Positions 45,113 through 57,821 of a stretch of 64,000 nucleotides of DNA are shown here, one piece after another. Source of the stretch: Scolanthus callimorphus. Lineage: Eukaryota; Cnidaria; Anthozoa; Actiniaria; Edwardsiidae. The stretch covers positions 27,735,387 to 27,799,386 of the forward strand of contig CM066918.1 in assembly GCA_033964015.1 (NCBI GenBank), written 5' to 3'. The translations under genes were made by a program, and so were the position numbers. Under the pieces are notes generated by a model. It did no database searches. It had not been told where the DNA came from and was given only the letters and a program-made list of their open reading frames with translations. Positions within the stretch are counted from its first letter, which is position 1, and every line of letters begins with the position of its first letter.

Positions 45113-47017
45113 CTTGTACAAAGAAGAACTGCAAGTGATATTCCAGCCGACAGCGCAAATACAAACCAGGGAAATCAAACTCCAGAGAAATAGGGTACAA
45201 AGTGCTAAACAAAGATGTGCCAGCAAATTCTCCCAGCGCGTTGAGCTGGCCAAAGGCTGCAAAGAGGGTTCCTGTGTGAAAACAAAAGGAAGAATTAGTG
45301 GGCGAAGCTTTAAGGCCATTCAATAGCGCGCGAACAAAAGGGCATTATGTACGTTGCTGGTACCTTTAGCTTCGACGAAATGCTATAAAATAAGCCAGTG
45401 GTCTATATAAATTAACCTAGATGAATATGCCAGAGCCAATTGAGTATTGCTATTCATATTCCTGTTCATATTACGTGACGTGCTATACCTTGTTCGTTTG
45501 CGCTAACGATTCTCGACGATGAGCTCAGTAAGATCGGTACTTGCATACTTCGTAGTAAGCTTGCAACAGGGGCTGTACAAAACGAAAAACAACAATGATT
45601 TCATTAGAAACCGAGCAGAGAGAAAGATTGTCTAATTCATGAGTATCTTTACTGTGCGAAAACCTTAATCGGGTCATTTTGTAAGAAGTTAGCCAATCAG
45701 AAAGCGAGTACAGAACAAAAGATCTTGACTTTCTTGAGATCTTCTCAAACCATTGTGAAACTAATGAGCAGAAATCACTTCAAAACGCTTAATTACTCAT
45801 CGCCAAACGTTTTTCAGGTATATTCAATTTCCTTAAAACGGTTTGAATCTCTGGATGACAAACCTTTTACGGGATGGCCCGGTTGACGTACTCGCACAGT
45901 AACAACAAGGTTCTTTCTTCAAAGGCCAATCAATCGGCTGATTTAGAGAATAGAGAACAATTTTCGTCTTCTAATCGAATGAAAACATAACAAAGGAGTG
46001 GCTGACAAGGGGAGTTTAATACTTTTTAGGAACCACAGCCATACTTACTCATAAAGACCATCAATGTAGTTTCTGAAAACCCAAACATCAGATTACCGAC
46101 AATGTCGAAGAAAAATCCTATGCGAATAATGTGAACCTCACTGATAAGTTTCTTCAAAAGAGGTATTGCTGCGATCGGCGCCAGTCCGTACAGAAAGAAC
46201 TTATAGGCGTTGAAGTACCCAACAAGTTTTGGCCCCCAGCAAAGGGGTGTCCGCAGCAAGAACAGCAAAGTCGCCGCACCGGTCCCCACTTGGGTCAAGA
46301 CGTTAATGGCGAGGAACGAAAAACATCATTATAGATTTCTACGCCCTCCTTCTCGTGCCTGAGTAAAGAGGCGCATGAATATCTTCAAGCTTTCTAACGT
46401 AAAGAAGCGCTGTTTTCTTATGTCGACGGGGACTCGCGTTTCCTGTAGTATGAAGATGACGTAGACCAGGGTCAAACACAGGCAACCCAACAGGAACCAC
46501 ATTGGGGCTGGGAAACCCAGGTGGGTGATCCAGAGACCGCTGGTCAACTGGCTTAGGGTCGCGGATATGAACATCACGAACTGGAGTATCGCTGAAAAAA
46601 GTTATTTTAATGTCATTTGGTTTACGTCTTCATCTTATGCCAATTGGCATGTCATATTAGTGCCCAGACAAATGGGTATTTGCGATTTTACGTTAAACTA
46701 TAGTTAACACAGTTTGGAAAAATACAGGAAACAAGAGCCTATTCGGCTAATGCTGACTTGCGATGATCTCTATTATAGCGACAAGATGCCATAGACGACA
46801 AATTCTTCACAAAGGCTACACTCCGTCACTAACTACACACTGGTCTGTATTACGCGAGTGCAAAAGGACGACACCCGATCTGCCGAATGAGTCGACCATC
46901 ATGCGCCGAACTATCGAGTAGCATCCGACGGCATATTGATGCGACTTTGTGCCATCAAGGGTAAATTTTAGCTCTGGCAGCGCTTCCAGCAAAAAAGTAG
47001 AAATGATCCCGCTGCAC

Positions 47018-47032
47018 CAGGGGCGTAGCCAG

Positions 47033-47063
<31 letters not shown>

Positions 47064-47363
47064 TCCAGGGGTTCCGGAACCCCCCCTCTCCCGCAGCGGA
47101 ACCCCCCCTCGCCTCTGTTCTGGACCGACTTACTACTAAAATTGTAAATATTTAATAGACAACAAATAAAAGCTCCAATAAAATGTAGCAAATTTCTTCA
47201 AACGCTAGTTTTTCCCCGAGATCAATATTTTTGGCTGGGTTTCCTGTGGCGAGAACGCAAAAAAACACGTCCGATCTATGTTGAGTTTTTTATTTTTTTG
47301 AATTTTGGAACCCCCCCCCCCCCCCCCCCCCCCCCCCTCTCATAAGTGCTGGCTACGCCCCTG
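47018..47363. repeat. 'caggggcgtagccagg' TIR element with long G and C runs, copy 2
   Basis: caggggcgtagccagg and ctggctacgcccctg are inverted at the ends; about 25 G near 47037-47063 and about 27 C near 47311-47338 face each other inside. ctgcac is repeated directly outside both ends, a likely target duplication. It lies in an intron of the broken transporter. Confidence 0.85.
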
Positions 47364-48151
47364 CTGCACTGTCACACTCACCGTATCTGTAACTCAGCTT
47401 GTCTGAAGGGACGCTATCCGCCACGTACGACATACATGACAAATACATGGCGCTGATGTTCCCTGTGAATCCTTGTAGAATAGAGCTCAACAGGACCAGG
47501 TAGATCGGCAGCTTGAGGTACATGATCAAGAGAAGTATGCCAACCTCGATCATGCGCTTATCAAGGGTATTACTATCCCGACTTTACGACCCACCCTGTC
47601 TGAGTAGGACCCCCAGAATGGTAGAACCAGCAACATGGGTGAGTAGGCGACAATGTAGTAGAGATACAAGTTGGCAGCCTCTCTTTGGACCTGGAAGTCA
47701 AGGGATAAACAAGGAGCTCATTACTAATATCCTCCAGCTCCTTCATTAGTACGTTTCGATGGCGCATCTTTGTTTCGCACTAAAATTGTTTCGCACTTAA
47801 ATAGAACTCATTTGTACAAACATGCACAAAACGGAGTTATCGCCGGCGCAAAAGCCGCGCCGCGACCGTCACCGTGACGCGTTACGCGATTTCATTCCGT
47901 ATCTACAGCAGGCCAAGGTTCCGTGCCGCGACCGCGACAGTGCCGCGCCGTGTCGCGGCACTTTTCACAGTCATACGAAATCTGCTCTGTTAACAAAACC
48001 ATTTTGATAGTGCTCCAGCTGATCTTCCAAAATCTTCGTCGCGACAGAAAGCCAGGCGATGACTACACTAGTCAAAACTAGACAAGGACCTGGTTCGTTG
48101 ACTGAGAGAGTTTGATTGTCGGAACAGAAACCCCCAGATCCCAATAACGCG

Positions 48152-48305
48152 CAGCGGCGTAGCCAGGAATTTCTGAAGGGGGGGGCGGATAGTGAAAACA
48201 TGGGACGAAAATGCGCAAATTTTCTCCAGCAAATACAGTAAATGTATGGGAAAACTCCCGAGAAAGGGGGAAGGGGGGGGCCTGGACCCCCCTGGCTACG
48301 CCCTG
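48152..48305. repeat. 'cagcggcgtagccagg' TIR element, copy 3
   Basis: The ends cagcggcgtagccagg and cctggctacgccctg are inverted, and acgcg lies directly outside both. Inner words (gtgaaaacatgggacgaaaa, atttactgtatttgctg inverted) match 34198-34395. Confidence 0.8.
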
Positions 48306-48424
48306 ACGCGATATACCTATTTCAGAAAAGGTTGCACCATAACAGTTTGTACCCGCGATGCGTCATGGGAGTAAACAGAATCATGGACACTGGTTTAGGA
48401 TTGGTTGCGATACTTATCACCTGT

Positions 48425-48667
48425 TAGAGCGGATTTCAGATGACCGTCGTGTTTGCAATTGGTTTGCTTTCTCATTGGCTGCTTATTTCTATCAACCAAT
48501 CAAATTGCGCACTAATTACAAGCAAGGAATTACTAGCCAATTGGTTCGGCTCCTTATTGGCTGGGCTGGAAACCATTCAGCAGTAAGTTGTAATTACTCT
48601 TGTTTCTGATTGCTAGTGATTGCACAATTGCGTTTACTTTCACGATGGTCATCTGAAATCTGCTCTA
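48425..48667. repeat. 'tagagcggatttcagatgac' TIR element, copy 1
   Basis: tagagcggatttcagatgac with cgtcgtg on the left; cacgatggtcatctgaaatc with tgctcta on the right. A second complete member is at 57086-57321; single ends occur near 2930, 14192 and 15025. Confidence 0.8.
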
Positions 48668-49068
48668 TGCCAAATGATTCTACAATACATCGCTCGACGC
48701 AAGAAATTTGTTCCACCCACGAAGCACCTTGGGCTACAATTGACAGTTGCGACGAGGCAACCATTTCTGAAATAGGTGTATATATTACACATATATAAGA
48801 AGTAAGACAACTGTTTGTACCTCAATCTCGAGCGCTTTCAATGCAGATTTATTACCATCATTCATCATTGAAGAGGTGTTACTAGCTTTGCAACCTCCGC
48901 CTCCAGAACTTGCCATGCTCCTATAGGGAAACCCCTTATCCTCGCTTATCCGCACATAGAAATACTGACTTGTACTAAGACCTGTAGGATAATCCAGAAT
49001 GCGTAGAAAAATAGGACGGGTTCAATTCCGGCATGTGCTTGAATCCGGCGAAATAAACGAGTGGCCAT

Positions 49069-52000
49069 GGTGAGGGGAATCCTGGAAAATAGAGATAAAA
49101 AATAACGAGATTATAAGGACCATAAGCTTAGAATTGCATTTCAAATAATCGCCTATCCTGATTCTGTAATAACAAGAGTGCCTATATATAAGCTGTTATT
49201 ATATACATTATATGATCTAGAGGTCTATACAAATCCTGTATTTCGCTCGCCCCGACTCTCTCCCCTTCCCTTTAGAGCCGCTCCCGCGAAACTTCAGCAA
49301 AGTACTAGTTCATTTAGGCATTTAACATAAATTTCAACCTTTGGATGTTATTGTCCATATTCCGGCAAAACCTCGACATTTGACATCCCTGCAACCCTCC
49401 CAAAAGAGTACATTCCGATACGAAGATTGCACAGCTGTGACAGCTCTCACGGTAATTAGTGTTTCGTGCATATGGGTGGCCTGTGTAGTCCAGTCACTCC
49501 AGTTTTCATTCGCACCCGTAATCAAAACACGGGTAAGCATGGGCTAAAAGGCCTAAAGGAGTCATATACAAATTGGCTCAAGTCTTCAAATTCTTAGTGA
49601 CGCCACTACGCCATAACCTCCATCAAGAGCGCTTTGCGTGCTGGCACCAGACATTCCTGTCAAATTAACGCAGCCAATGCGTTCTGACCAAAACACTCCA
49701 GTTACAACATTTATCATGAATGAAAAGCAAATTAAAACTCCCCAAGACAAAAAAGATTGACCTTAGATATTGGAAAGTTCAAACCAATTTGGCTGTCCCC
49801 ACATGTTTATGAATTTGAAAACTGCGTAGGACTCAGTCTGTTGACAGGAAGTATCAATGCGCTGATTCAATTTTTGTCAAACCTTTGACACTTCCATTGC
49901 ACAATCCTTTCCGGAATTCGCGGGCTAATTGTACTGACAGACCTTCCGAATTGAACAATTACTGATTATGATATCTCTGAAATATCGCCTTTGTTTATCA
50001 TTAGTCAGAGGATAAAGTAAATCGGGATAAAGCTCAGCTTGCGTCATCATAATTCAATATGGTACACCATGATCAGAGAATACCGACGTCTAGGTGAGCG
50101 GGATATTAACAGAGTTCAGAAAATGTTGGCACGAACAACCTTCGGTGTTCAATTTCGTGAAATACTTTTCCTATGTCGAGTGCGGAAACAACACTCTTCA
50201 TAATATAATACTTGCTGCAATAATAAAGAAATACTGACTGTAAGTTAGTTAACGTATGCTTTTATCACTGTGAGCTCCTGCAGATGTGCTGTGGATTCCA
50301 TCAATGGCCTAGATTGATAATCCAAAGCCTAAATGCAGTAAATGAATCCTTTATACTGTTTTGAGATTCCACACTAGTAAAACGTTGCGGGCAGCATTCC
50401 GTTAGGGGACTTCAATATTAACTTACCTGTAAATAGCGGAGTATGGCAGTCAACTGAAAGCGACGGACCACTTGAAAAACAATTATGGCAAACAAACTGG
50501 TACCACCAACTTAGCGAAATCTCTTAATTAATCCAAGGTTTCTTAATCACGCGATTATGTGTTTTGCGCCGTTATCCGTAGCGATTCCATTACCGCTTGC
50601 AGCGATCCATGATCGATGTCCCTTTTTGCGCGTAATGCAAATTCATTTCTTTGCGTGTTACTTTAACCATTTCATTGTTTGTGCATGGAGCCTATTAAGG
50701 GTCGACGTCGCGGAAAGCTATTTGCGGGGTTCCTGTGGCCTGATCCGGCAAAATGTTTCATTTCGTGTCTTTGTGTGGACTCGTAAATCATCTAGCTTAT
50801 CTCTCGATGCTTCTTTTTTTTAGAAGAGAATTAAAAGCAGAAATCGAATTGTTAGGGCGTCGGCTTAGTTGGGAATACGTTTAAAAGAGGGAAGAGGGAA
50901 ATTACATCTAACTCGCACACATATCATGTAATAATAAATCTCTCTGACGTCATCAGTTATCTAAGCACAGCAAGCCCGACTATCCTCTTCGAATCTAAGC
51001 ACAGGAAGCCCGACCGTTCTCTACGGTGAATGAAGCAGCTGTGTCGAGGTCAATCTCAGTCAAAGAGCCCCTACTTTACATTAGCGTAGACTTAATAATT
51101 AATGCACTAGGGGTGTGCCATTGCTTCATGCAATTGCCTGTGCTTCACGTGTAAACTCCACACTGTAAAAAGGCCTCGACGTACACTCTATGGGACTCAG
51201 CTGCACGCCTTCGCCGCGATGAGCTCCGCTGTAAAAATATGAAACCAGAAACGGGTCAGGCATCGTAGGCACATTTTCAAGTTTTATGTGTCTGACCTCT
51301 TTGTGCCATGATAGCGGTAACACAGACGCCATTGGCAAGCTAAACAAACCTCCATATTAGTATAGCGGGTAAAGGATTGTCTTGCGACTTAAGGTAGGCC
51401 GACATCCCAATTTTGGATACTGCAGGAACAAGTTCTTTGAATGTTAAGCGAGCAGTTAAAAAAGGCTTTTTGGCGCGTTGCAGTAATGTTCTCATTCAAG
51501 CGAACCGCGGTGAAGCTCCTTACTTTTGCACGATCCCTTTTCTATAAACACACGATTGAGATTGCTGAGCCTGAGACGAGTTCCCGCCAAAGATAAGGAC
51601 ATTCACTGCATGCATTTACTGTAAAAATACCCCATTCATTACCCTTTAGCGCAAACTGAATCGATTCTTAAGGGTCCCCGGATCCGTTATCCCGACCAAG
51701 AGGTACATGATCTCTGAAGTCTTCCGCCGAGCCTGTCATTTAGATCTAGTCATATTCTGCGGCGTAATCGCAATCTCGCAACTCTCTTGATTTTAGTGTA
51801 CTGTACAAGGTTACATGCGGTAGGTCCGTGGACATGCTAACGCTCAATTGAAAGTTACCTTGACTTTATCTTCATTTGAAGTATTTTGTCTATATGCCAT
51901 ATCCAACAGTTATTAATCAAATTTCCAAAATACCACTAAGTAAGTTTTTCCTTAAAAGTGTCACGTAACACATGTTTATGACGTTAAACCGCCTAGGATC

Positions 52001-52825
52001 ATATTTCCAGTCCCAAATCTCGCCAAAAGAAAAGCTCAAATCTCGTATCCCGCGCATTGAATTATGAAAATCCCGCATCCCGCGAACAATCGGAATCCCG
52101 CGAATCTCGCCTGCTTTTTTGTCGCTTTCCCAGCGTATCCCGATCTAGAAAAAAGGCCCAATCTTGCATCCCGAAAAACCTATTGTGGACCCTCATAATA
52201 AACTACATATCTATCTATCTATCTTACAAGTCTGGACTCAGCCTGGACATTCGGTCACTGTACAGCACATTTATATTATATAATAATGATAATGTGGTTT
52301 AATTCATCTCTTGCATTCAATTACTGGATTACAGGACGAGGCCAGAATTATATACACACATGGATACAAAATCAAATAAATATACAATGATATATAAATA
52401 ATATAAATATACAATAATATACAACTATACATGCAGTTCCTACTTCAAGTAGGAACTTAAAATATGCGTCGATGGCCCTTCGTAGCGGCTTAAAAAAGGA
52501 GGAGGTAGTGCTGAGATGGAGCGAAGGGAATCCATGCGAAATACCATATGTGATGCTCTGAGTTTTTAGTGGGGCAAAGTCTACAACGCGATTGCTCAAT
52601 TGTTTTCTTACAAGGTTAAATTTGATGGTCCAAATGTAACCGAACTGCTAGGCAATCCGATACCCTGCGCCATATTCTACATTGCTCAGCTTCTTTGGCA
52701 AAGCGCCTTCGTTCGAATAGACGGTTGGGATGTAAATGGTACTGGCAATATTTGGGTATTCCGGTTGGAACGAGCGGGTTGTCTCTAAAGGGTTTGTCCT
52801 TAAGGGATCCACAGAAGTTGTTGAT
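49069..52825. other. Intergenic, no gene seen
   Basis: No reading frame with recognisable domains. At 52010-52170 is a low-complexity stretch of atcccgc / cccgcga words. A short tatc microsatellite sits at about 52205-52223. The last 350 bases before the satellite carry a degenerate open frame without an identifiable domain. Confidence 0.35.
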
Positions 52826-55803
52826 CCCGGATCCTGACCCGTGGATCCCGGATCCCATTCCTTGGATCCCGGATCCCAGCGACACACAATGGATGACGGA
52901 TGTCATGGGTTGGATCCCGGATCCCATTCCTTGGATCCCGGATCCCAGCGACACACAATGGATGACGGATGTCATGGGTTGGATCCCGGATCCCAGTCCT
53001 TGGATCCCGGATCCCAGCGACACACAATGGATGACGGATGTCATGGGTTGGATCCCGGATCCCAGTCCTTGGATCCCGGATCCCAGCGACACACAATGGA
53101 TGACGGATGTCATGGGTTGGATCCCGGATCCCAGTCCTTGGATCCCGGATCCCAGCGACACACAATGGATGACGGATGTCATGGGTCGGATCCCGGATCC
53201 CAGTCCTTGGATCCCGGATCCCAGCGACACACAATGGATGACGGATGTCATGGGTTGGATCCCGGATCCCAGTCCTTGGATCCCGGATCCCAGCGACACA
53301 CAATGGATGACGGATGTCATGGGTTGGATCCCGGATCCCAGCGACACACAATGGATGACGGATGTCATGGGTTGGATCCCGGATCCCAGTCCTTGGATCC
53401 CGGATCCCAGCGACACACAATGAATGACGGATGTCATGGGTTGGATCCCGGATCCCAGTCCTTGGATCCCGGATCCCAGCGACACACAATGGATGACGGA
53501 TGTCATGGGTTGGATCCCGGATCCCAGTCCTTGGATCCCGGATCCCAGCGACACACAATGAATGACGGATGTCATGGGTTGGATCCCGGATCCCATTCCT
53601 TGGATCCCGGATCCCAGCGACACACAATGGATGACGGATGTCGTGGGTTGGATCCCGGATCCCAGTCCTTGGATCCCGGATCCCAGCGACACACAATGGA
53701 TGACGGATGTCATGGGTTGGATCCCGGATCCCAGTCCTTGGATCCCGGATCCCAGCGACACACAATGGATGACGGATGTCATGGGTTGGATCCCGGATCC
53801 CAGTCCTTGGATCCCGGATCCCAGCGACACACAATGAATGACGGATGTCATGGGTTGGATCCCGGATCCCAGTCCTTGGATCCCGGATCCCAGCGACACA
53901 CAATGAATGACGGATGTCATGGGTTGGATCCCGGATCCCATTCCTTGGATCCCGGATCCCAGCGACACACAATGGATGACGGATGTCGTGGGTTGGATCC
54001 CGGATCCCAGTCCTTGGATCCCGGATCCCAGCGACACACAATGGATGACGGATGTCATGGGTTGGATCCCGGATCCCAGTCCTTGGATCCCGGATCCCAG
54101 CGACACACAATGGATGACGGATGTCATGGGTTGGATCCCGGATCCCAGTCCTTGGATCCCGGATCCCAGCGACACACAATGGATGACGGATGTCATGGGT
54201 TGGATCCCGGATCCCATTCCTTGGATCCCGGATCCCAGCGACACACAATGGATGACGGATGTCATGGGTTGGATCCCGGATCCCAGTCCTTGGATCCCGG
54301 ATCCCAGCGACACACAATGGATGACGGATGTCATGGGTTGGATCCCGGATCCCAGTCCTTGGATCCCGGATCCCAGCGACACACAATGGATGACGGATGT
54401 CATGGGTTGGATCCCGGATCCCAGTCCTTGGATCCCGGATCCCAGCGACACACAATGAATGACGGATGTCATGGGTTGGATCCCGGATCCCAGTCCTTGG
54501 ATCCCGGATCCCAGCGACACACAATGGATGACGGATGTCATGGGTTGGATCCCGGATCCCAGTCCTTGGATCCCGGATCCCAGCGACACACAATGAATGA
54601 CGGATGTCATGGGTTGGATCCCGGATCCCATTCCTTGGATCCCGGATCCCAGCGACACACAATGGATGACGGATGTCGTGGGTTGGATCCCGGATCCCAG
54701 TCCTTGGATCCCGGATCCCAGCGACACACAATGGATGACGGATGTCATGGGTTGGATCCCGGATCCCAGTCCTTGGATCCCGGATCCCAGCGACACACAA
54801 TGGATGACGGATGTCATGGGTTGGATCCCGATCCCAGTCCTTGGATCCCGGATCCCAGCGACACACAATGGATGACGGATGTCATGGGTTGGATCCCGGA
54901 TCCCAGTCCTTGGATCCCGGATCCCAGCGACACACAATGAATGACGGATGTCATGGGTTGGATCCCGGATCCCAGTCCTTGGATCCCGGATCCCAGCGAC
55001 ACACAATGGATGACGGATGTCATGGGTTGGATCCCGGATCCCATTCCTTGGATCCCGGATCCCAGCGACACACAATGGATGACGGATGTCATGGGTTGGA
55101 TCCCGGATCCCAGTCCTTGGATCCCGGATCCCAGCGACACACAATGGATGACGGATGTCATGGGTTGGATCCCGGATCCCAGTCCTTGGATCCCGGATCC
55201 CAGCGACACACAATGGATGACGGATGTCATGGGTTGGATCCCGGATCCCAGTCCTTGGATCCCGGATCCCAGCGACACACAATGGATGACGGATGTCATG
55301 GGTTGGATCCCGGATCCCAGTCCTTGGATCCCGGATCCCAGCGACACACAATGGATGACGGATGTCATGGGTTGGATCCCGGATCCCAGTCCTTGGATCC
55401 CGGATCCCAGCGACACACAGTGGATGACGGATGTCATGGGTTGGATCCCGGATCCCAGTCCTTGGATCCCGGATCCTAGCGACACACAATGGATGACGGA
55501 TGTCATGGGTTGGATTCCGGATCCCAGTCCTTGGATCCCGGATCCTAGCGACACACAATGGATGACGGATGTCATGGGTTGGATCCCGGATCCCAGTCCT
55601 TGGATCCCGGATCCTAGCGACACACAGTGGATGACGGATGTCATGGGTTGGATCCCGGATCCCAGTCCTTGGATCCCGGATCCTAGCGACACACAATGGA
55701 TGACGGATGTCATGGGTTGGATCCCGGATCCCAGTCCTTGGATCCCGGATCCTAGCGACACACAATGGATGACGGATGTCATGGGTTGGATCCCGGATCC
55801 GCC
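52826..55803. repeat. 69-bp satellite array, about 43 units, higher-order structure
   Basis: The unit is ggatcccggatcccagtcct plus tggatcccggatcccagcga plus cacacaatggatgacggatg plus tcatgggtt (69 bp). One unit near 53320-53365 is 24 bp short, and one has lost a base near 54828. Variants recur at fixed distance: 'gtcgtggg' at about 53641, 53986 and 54676 (345 and 690 bp apart), and 'aatgaatg' at about 53557, 53902, 54592 and 54937. So five-unit blocks were duplicated as a whole. Because 69 is divisible by 3 and the unit has no stop in several frames, open frames of up to 1049 codons appear on both strands; they are by-products of the repeat and not genes. Confidence 0.97.
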
Positions 55804-56545
55804 TACATAGGGCGAAAGGGTTGTTCCGCCATTTCGGTTGTGCAGGGTCAATATCACGTGATAGCCCCTCTTAACATGTAGCCCTCGCTATTATGTTGAC
55901 GGGCATCCCGACCTTTCCACCTCACCAATCCAATGAAAACACATTTATAGATTGCTTGCAGGGAGTTGCTGGTTGTTTTTATCGTGGAAAACTCGGCCGG
56001 ATGTTCGCTGATCGGGGCCGCGCGCGTCTTTAAACCAAAAATGGCGCCCGATTCCGCGATAAAAACACCCAAGCAACCGCCTACAAGCAATTCATCCTTT
56101 ATTTATTCACGAATAAGCTAAAACAGCCACTAGGCTGGTTTTCATTAGTGTCGTGACCACTTCTAATCTAAAAGTATCTAATAAACATTAAAAATATATA
56201 AATACTAGATTTATCTACACTAAAAAAAATATGTTATACCAACTAGAAATATATCATTGGCCGTAGCTAATTGTCCAGCAGAGTGACGTTTTTTTATTTA
56301 TTTATTTGAAAGTCAGAGGAGACGCTATATCTGTTACATCTTGTTGAAGGTTATTCAAAATTTTGAGACCACTAGAACTGAAGGTCTTTTTCAATGCGTG
56401 GCAAGACAAATCTTGAATTCCCACCCCTTAAATTTCAAACAATTCTTACAGCACCTCTGGAGCTAGATTCTGGTTGATTTTGTGCAGGCTACTGTTGTCA
56501 CAACTAAAAACTTCTTTCAATAGGCACTCACTGGTCTTGTGAGCC
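55804..56545. other. Upstream flank of the intact transporter gene
   Basis: No coding region recognised. The stretch at about 55990-56060 is relatively CpG-rich (gatcggggccgcgcgcgtct) in an otherwise AT-rich flank and could be promoter-proximal; no TATA box is assigned. Confidence 0.3.
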
Positions 56546-57758
56546 ATGGGCGTCGTGCATCTGTTCCGACGAGTACGCTCCGTGGCTGGAGTGGAGCCTA
56601 TTATATTTCTCTATGCCCTCGCACTTTTTATAATGCATCTCGTTCAGAACCAGTACATATATGTTCGGTTTAGCGAGGATATGGGTTTCCCATACTGGAG
56701 TATGGTTAAAACATCCGCTGAGGGAGGGTGTAAAGCTGAGAACAGCTCTGCTGGAATACAGGCAATGAACGCGACTTCAGCTCTTAAACAACTGGAGATC
56801 GAGGTGAGAGCCGTATTTCACACCAGAGGACGGAAAAGTCAAAAAGTTGTCATGACGGGTTTTTCGTCTGACGAGTTTTCCGTCTGATGCGACATTTTTT
56901 CTAGAAAAAGAAAAATTGACAAAGTTGAAGAACTGCTTCTCAAATTATTTACTATGAATTCAGACGATTTCCCCTCAAAAATCCGTCTCGTCCCGGTTCC
57001 ACACTAAGATTTCCCGTCAAAAATCTGCCTCCCCGGACGAAAAACGAGTTTTCCGTCTCTAGTGTGAATGCGGCTAATGTGTAAATAGAGCGGTTTTCAT
57101 GACTATAGTGCATGAAACCAATTGCAAAGTAATTACAAATTGACCGTTTTCACGATGTTGCGAGAACAATACCCTTGAGCTGTTCTGACTCGTTCTGGTG
57201 AAGACGGCTTTTGTTATTCAAAACAGACAAGCATTGTTCTCATCCATTTACTGCTGCGTGCGCAACATCGTGAAAACGGTAATTGCGAATTACTCACGAC
57301 AGTCATCTGAAATCCGCTCTAATACACGTGCAAATAACAGGGGACATGGTCATCGAAAACATCAAAATTGTACCAACACCATATTATAAAAATAACAACT
57401 GAGAATATGGTGATATGGCGAAAATTAAGTCATTTCGTTGATACATAATTGCAAAGATTTTCGCGAATTTTAATTACAGTTTACATGAGGAAAATGTGAC
57501 TCATTTAATATCAGTCTACCTCAGCCAACAAATACGCTAAATTAATTTGCCATCCTAATTGGCTCAAATCTTAGCAATTTTTAAATGTGTTCATTTTGTC
57601 TGTAGGTTCAGTCAGCCACCGCCAGACTTTTACTCTATTACGTCATCTCTTTCTCGCCAATGCTGCTAGTTTTACCATTCTGGGGCTCGTACACCGACAG
57701 AGTTGGTCGTAAGATAGGATTTGTGTGTCCGCTTACCAGGTAACGTACATGCACTTAA

Positions 57759-57789
<31 letters not shown>

Positions 57790-57790
57790 C

Positions 57791-57821
<31 letters not shown>

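Larger units (their letters stand above)
45113..49068 (-). pseudogene. SLC46-like MFS transporter, full-length but multiply frameshifted
   Basis: Minus-strand exons match the intact copy at 56.5-61.8 kb. Exon 1, 48821-49068: MATRLFRRIQAHAGIEPVLF, then one base lost where the others read VQNQY, then YFYVRISEDKGFPYRSM. Exon 2, 47382-47690: VQREAANLYLYYIV, MFS motif GSYSDRVGRKVG, one base lost after VIPLIS, then helices 3-4 to DKLSYRYG. Exon 3, 46049-46591: helices 5-10, with a local TAA TGA near 46325 that two compensating one-base indels can explain. Exon 4, 45489-45572, is intact. Exon 5, 45113-45271: GTLFAAFGQLNALGEF.., then one base lost before the last helix. The final cytoplasmic exon is not found. 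At least five indels over a coding length where the intact copy has none point to pseudogenisation, although assembly error cannot be excluded. Intron 1 carries the 48425-48667 and 48152-48305 elements; the exon 1 side of exon 2 and intron 2 hold a further one. Confidence 0.85.

Noticed and set aside
52616..55765. 1049-codon open frame on the minus strand, with 688-, 699-, 347- and 289-codon frames over the same DNA
   Set aside because: All are products of the 69-bp satellite, whose unit is a multiple of three and lacks stops in several frames on both strands.
52800..55806. Repeat array considered as a CRISPR array
   Set aside because: Units are contiguous with no unique spacers, and the genome is clearly animal.
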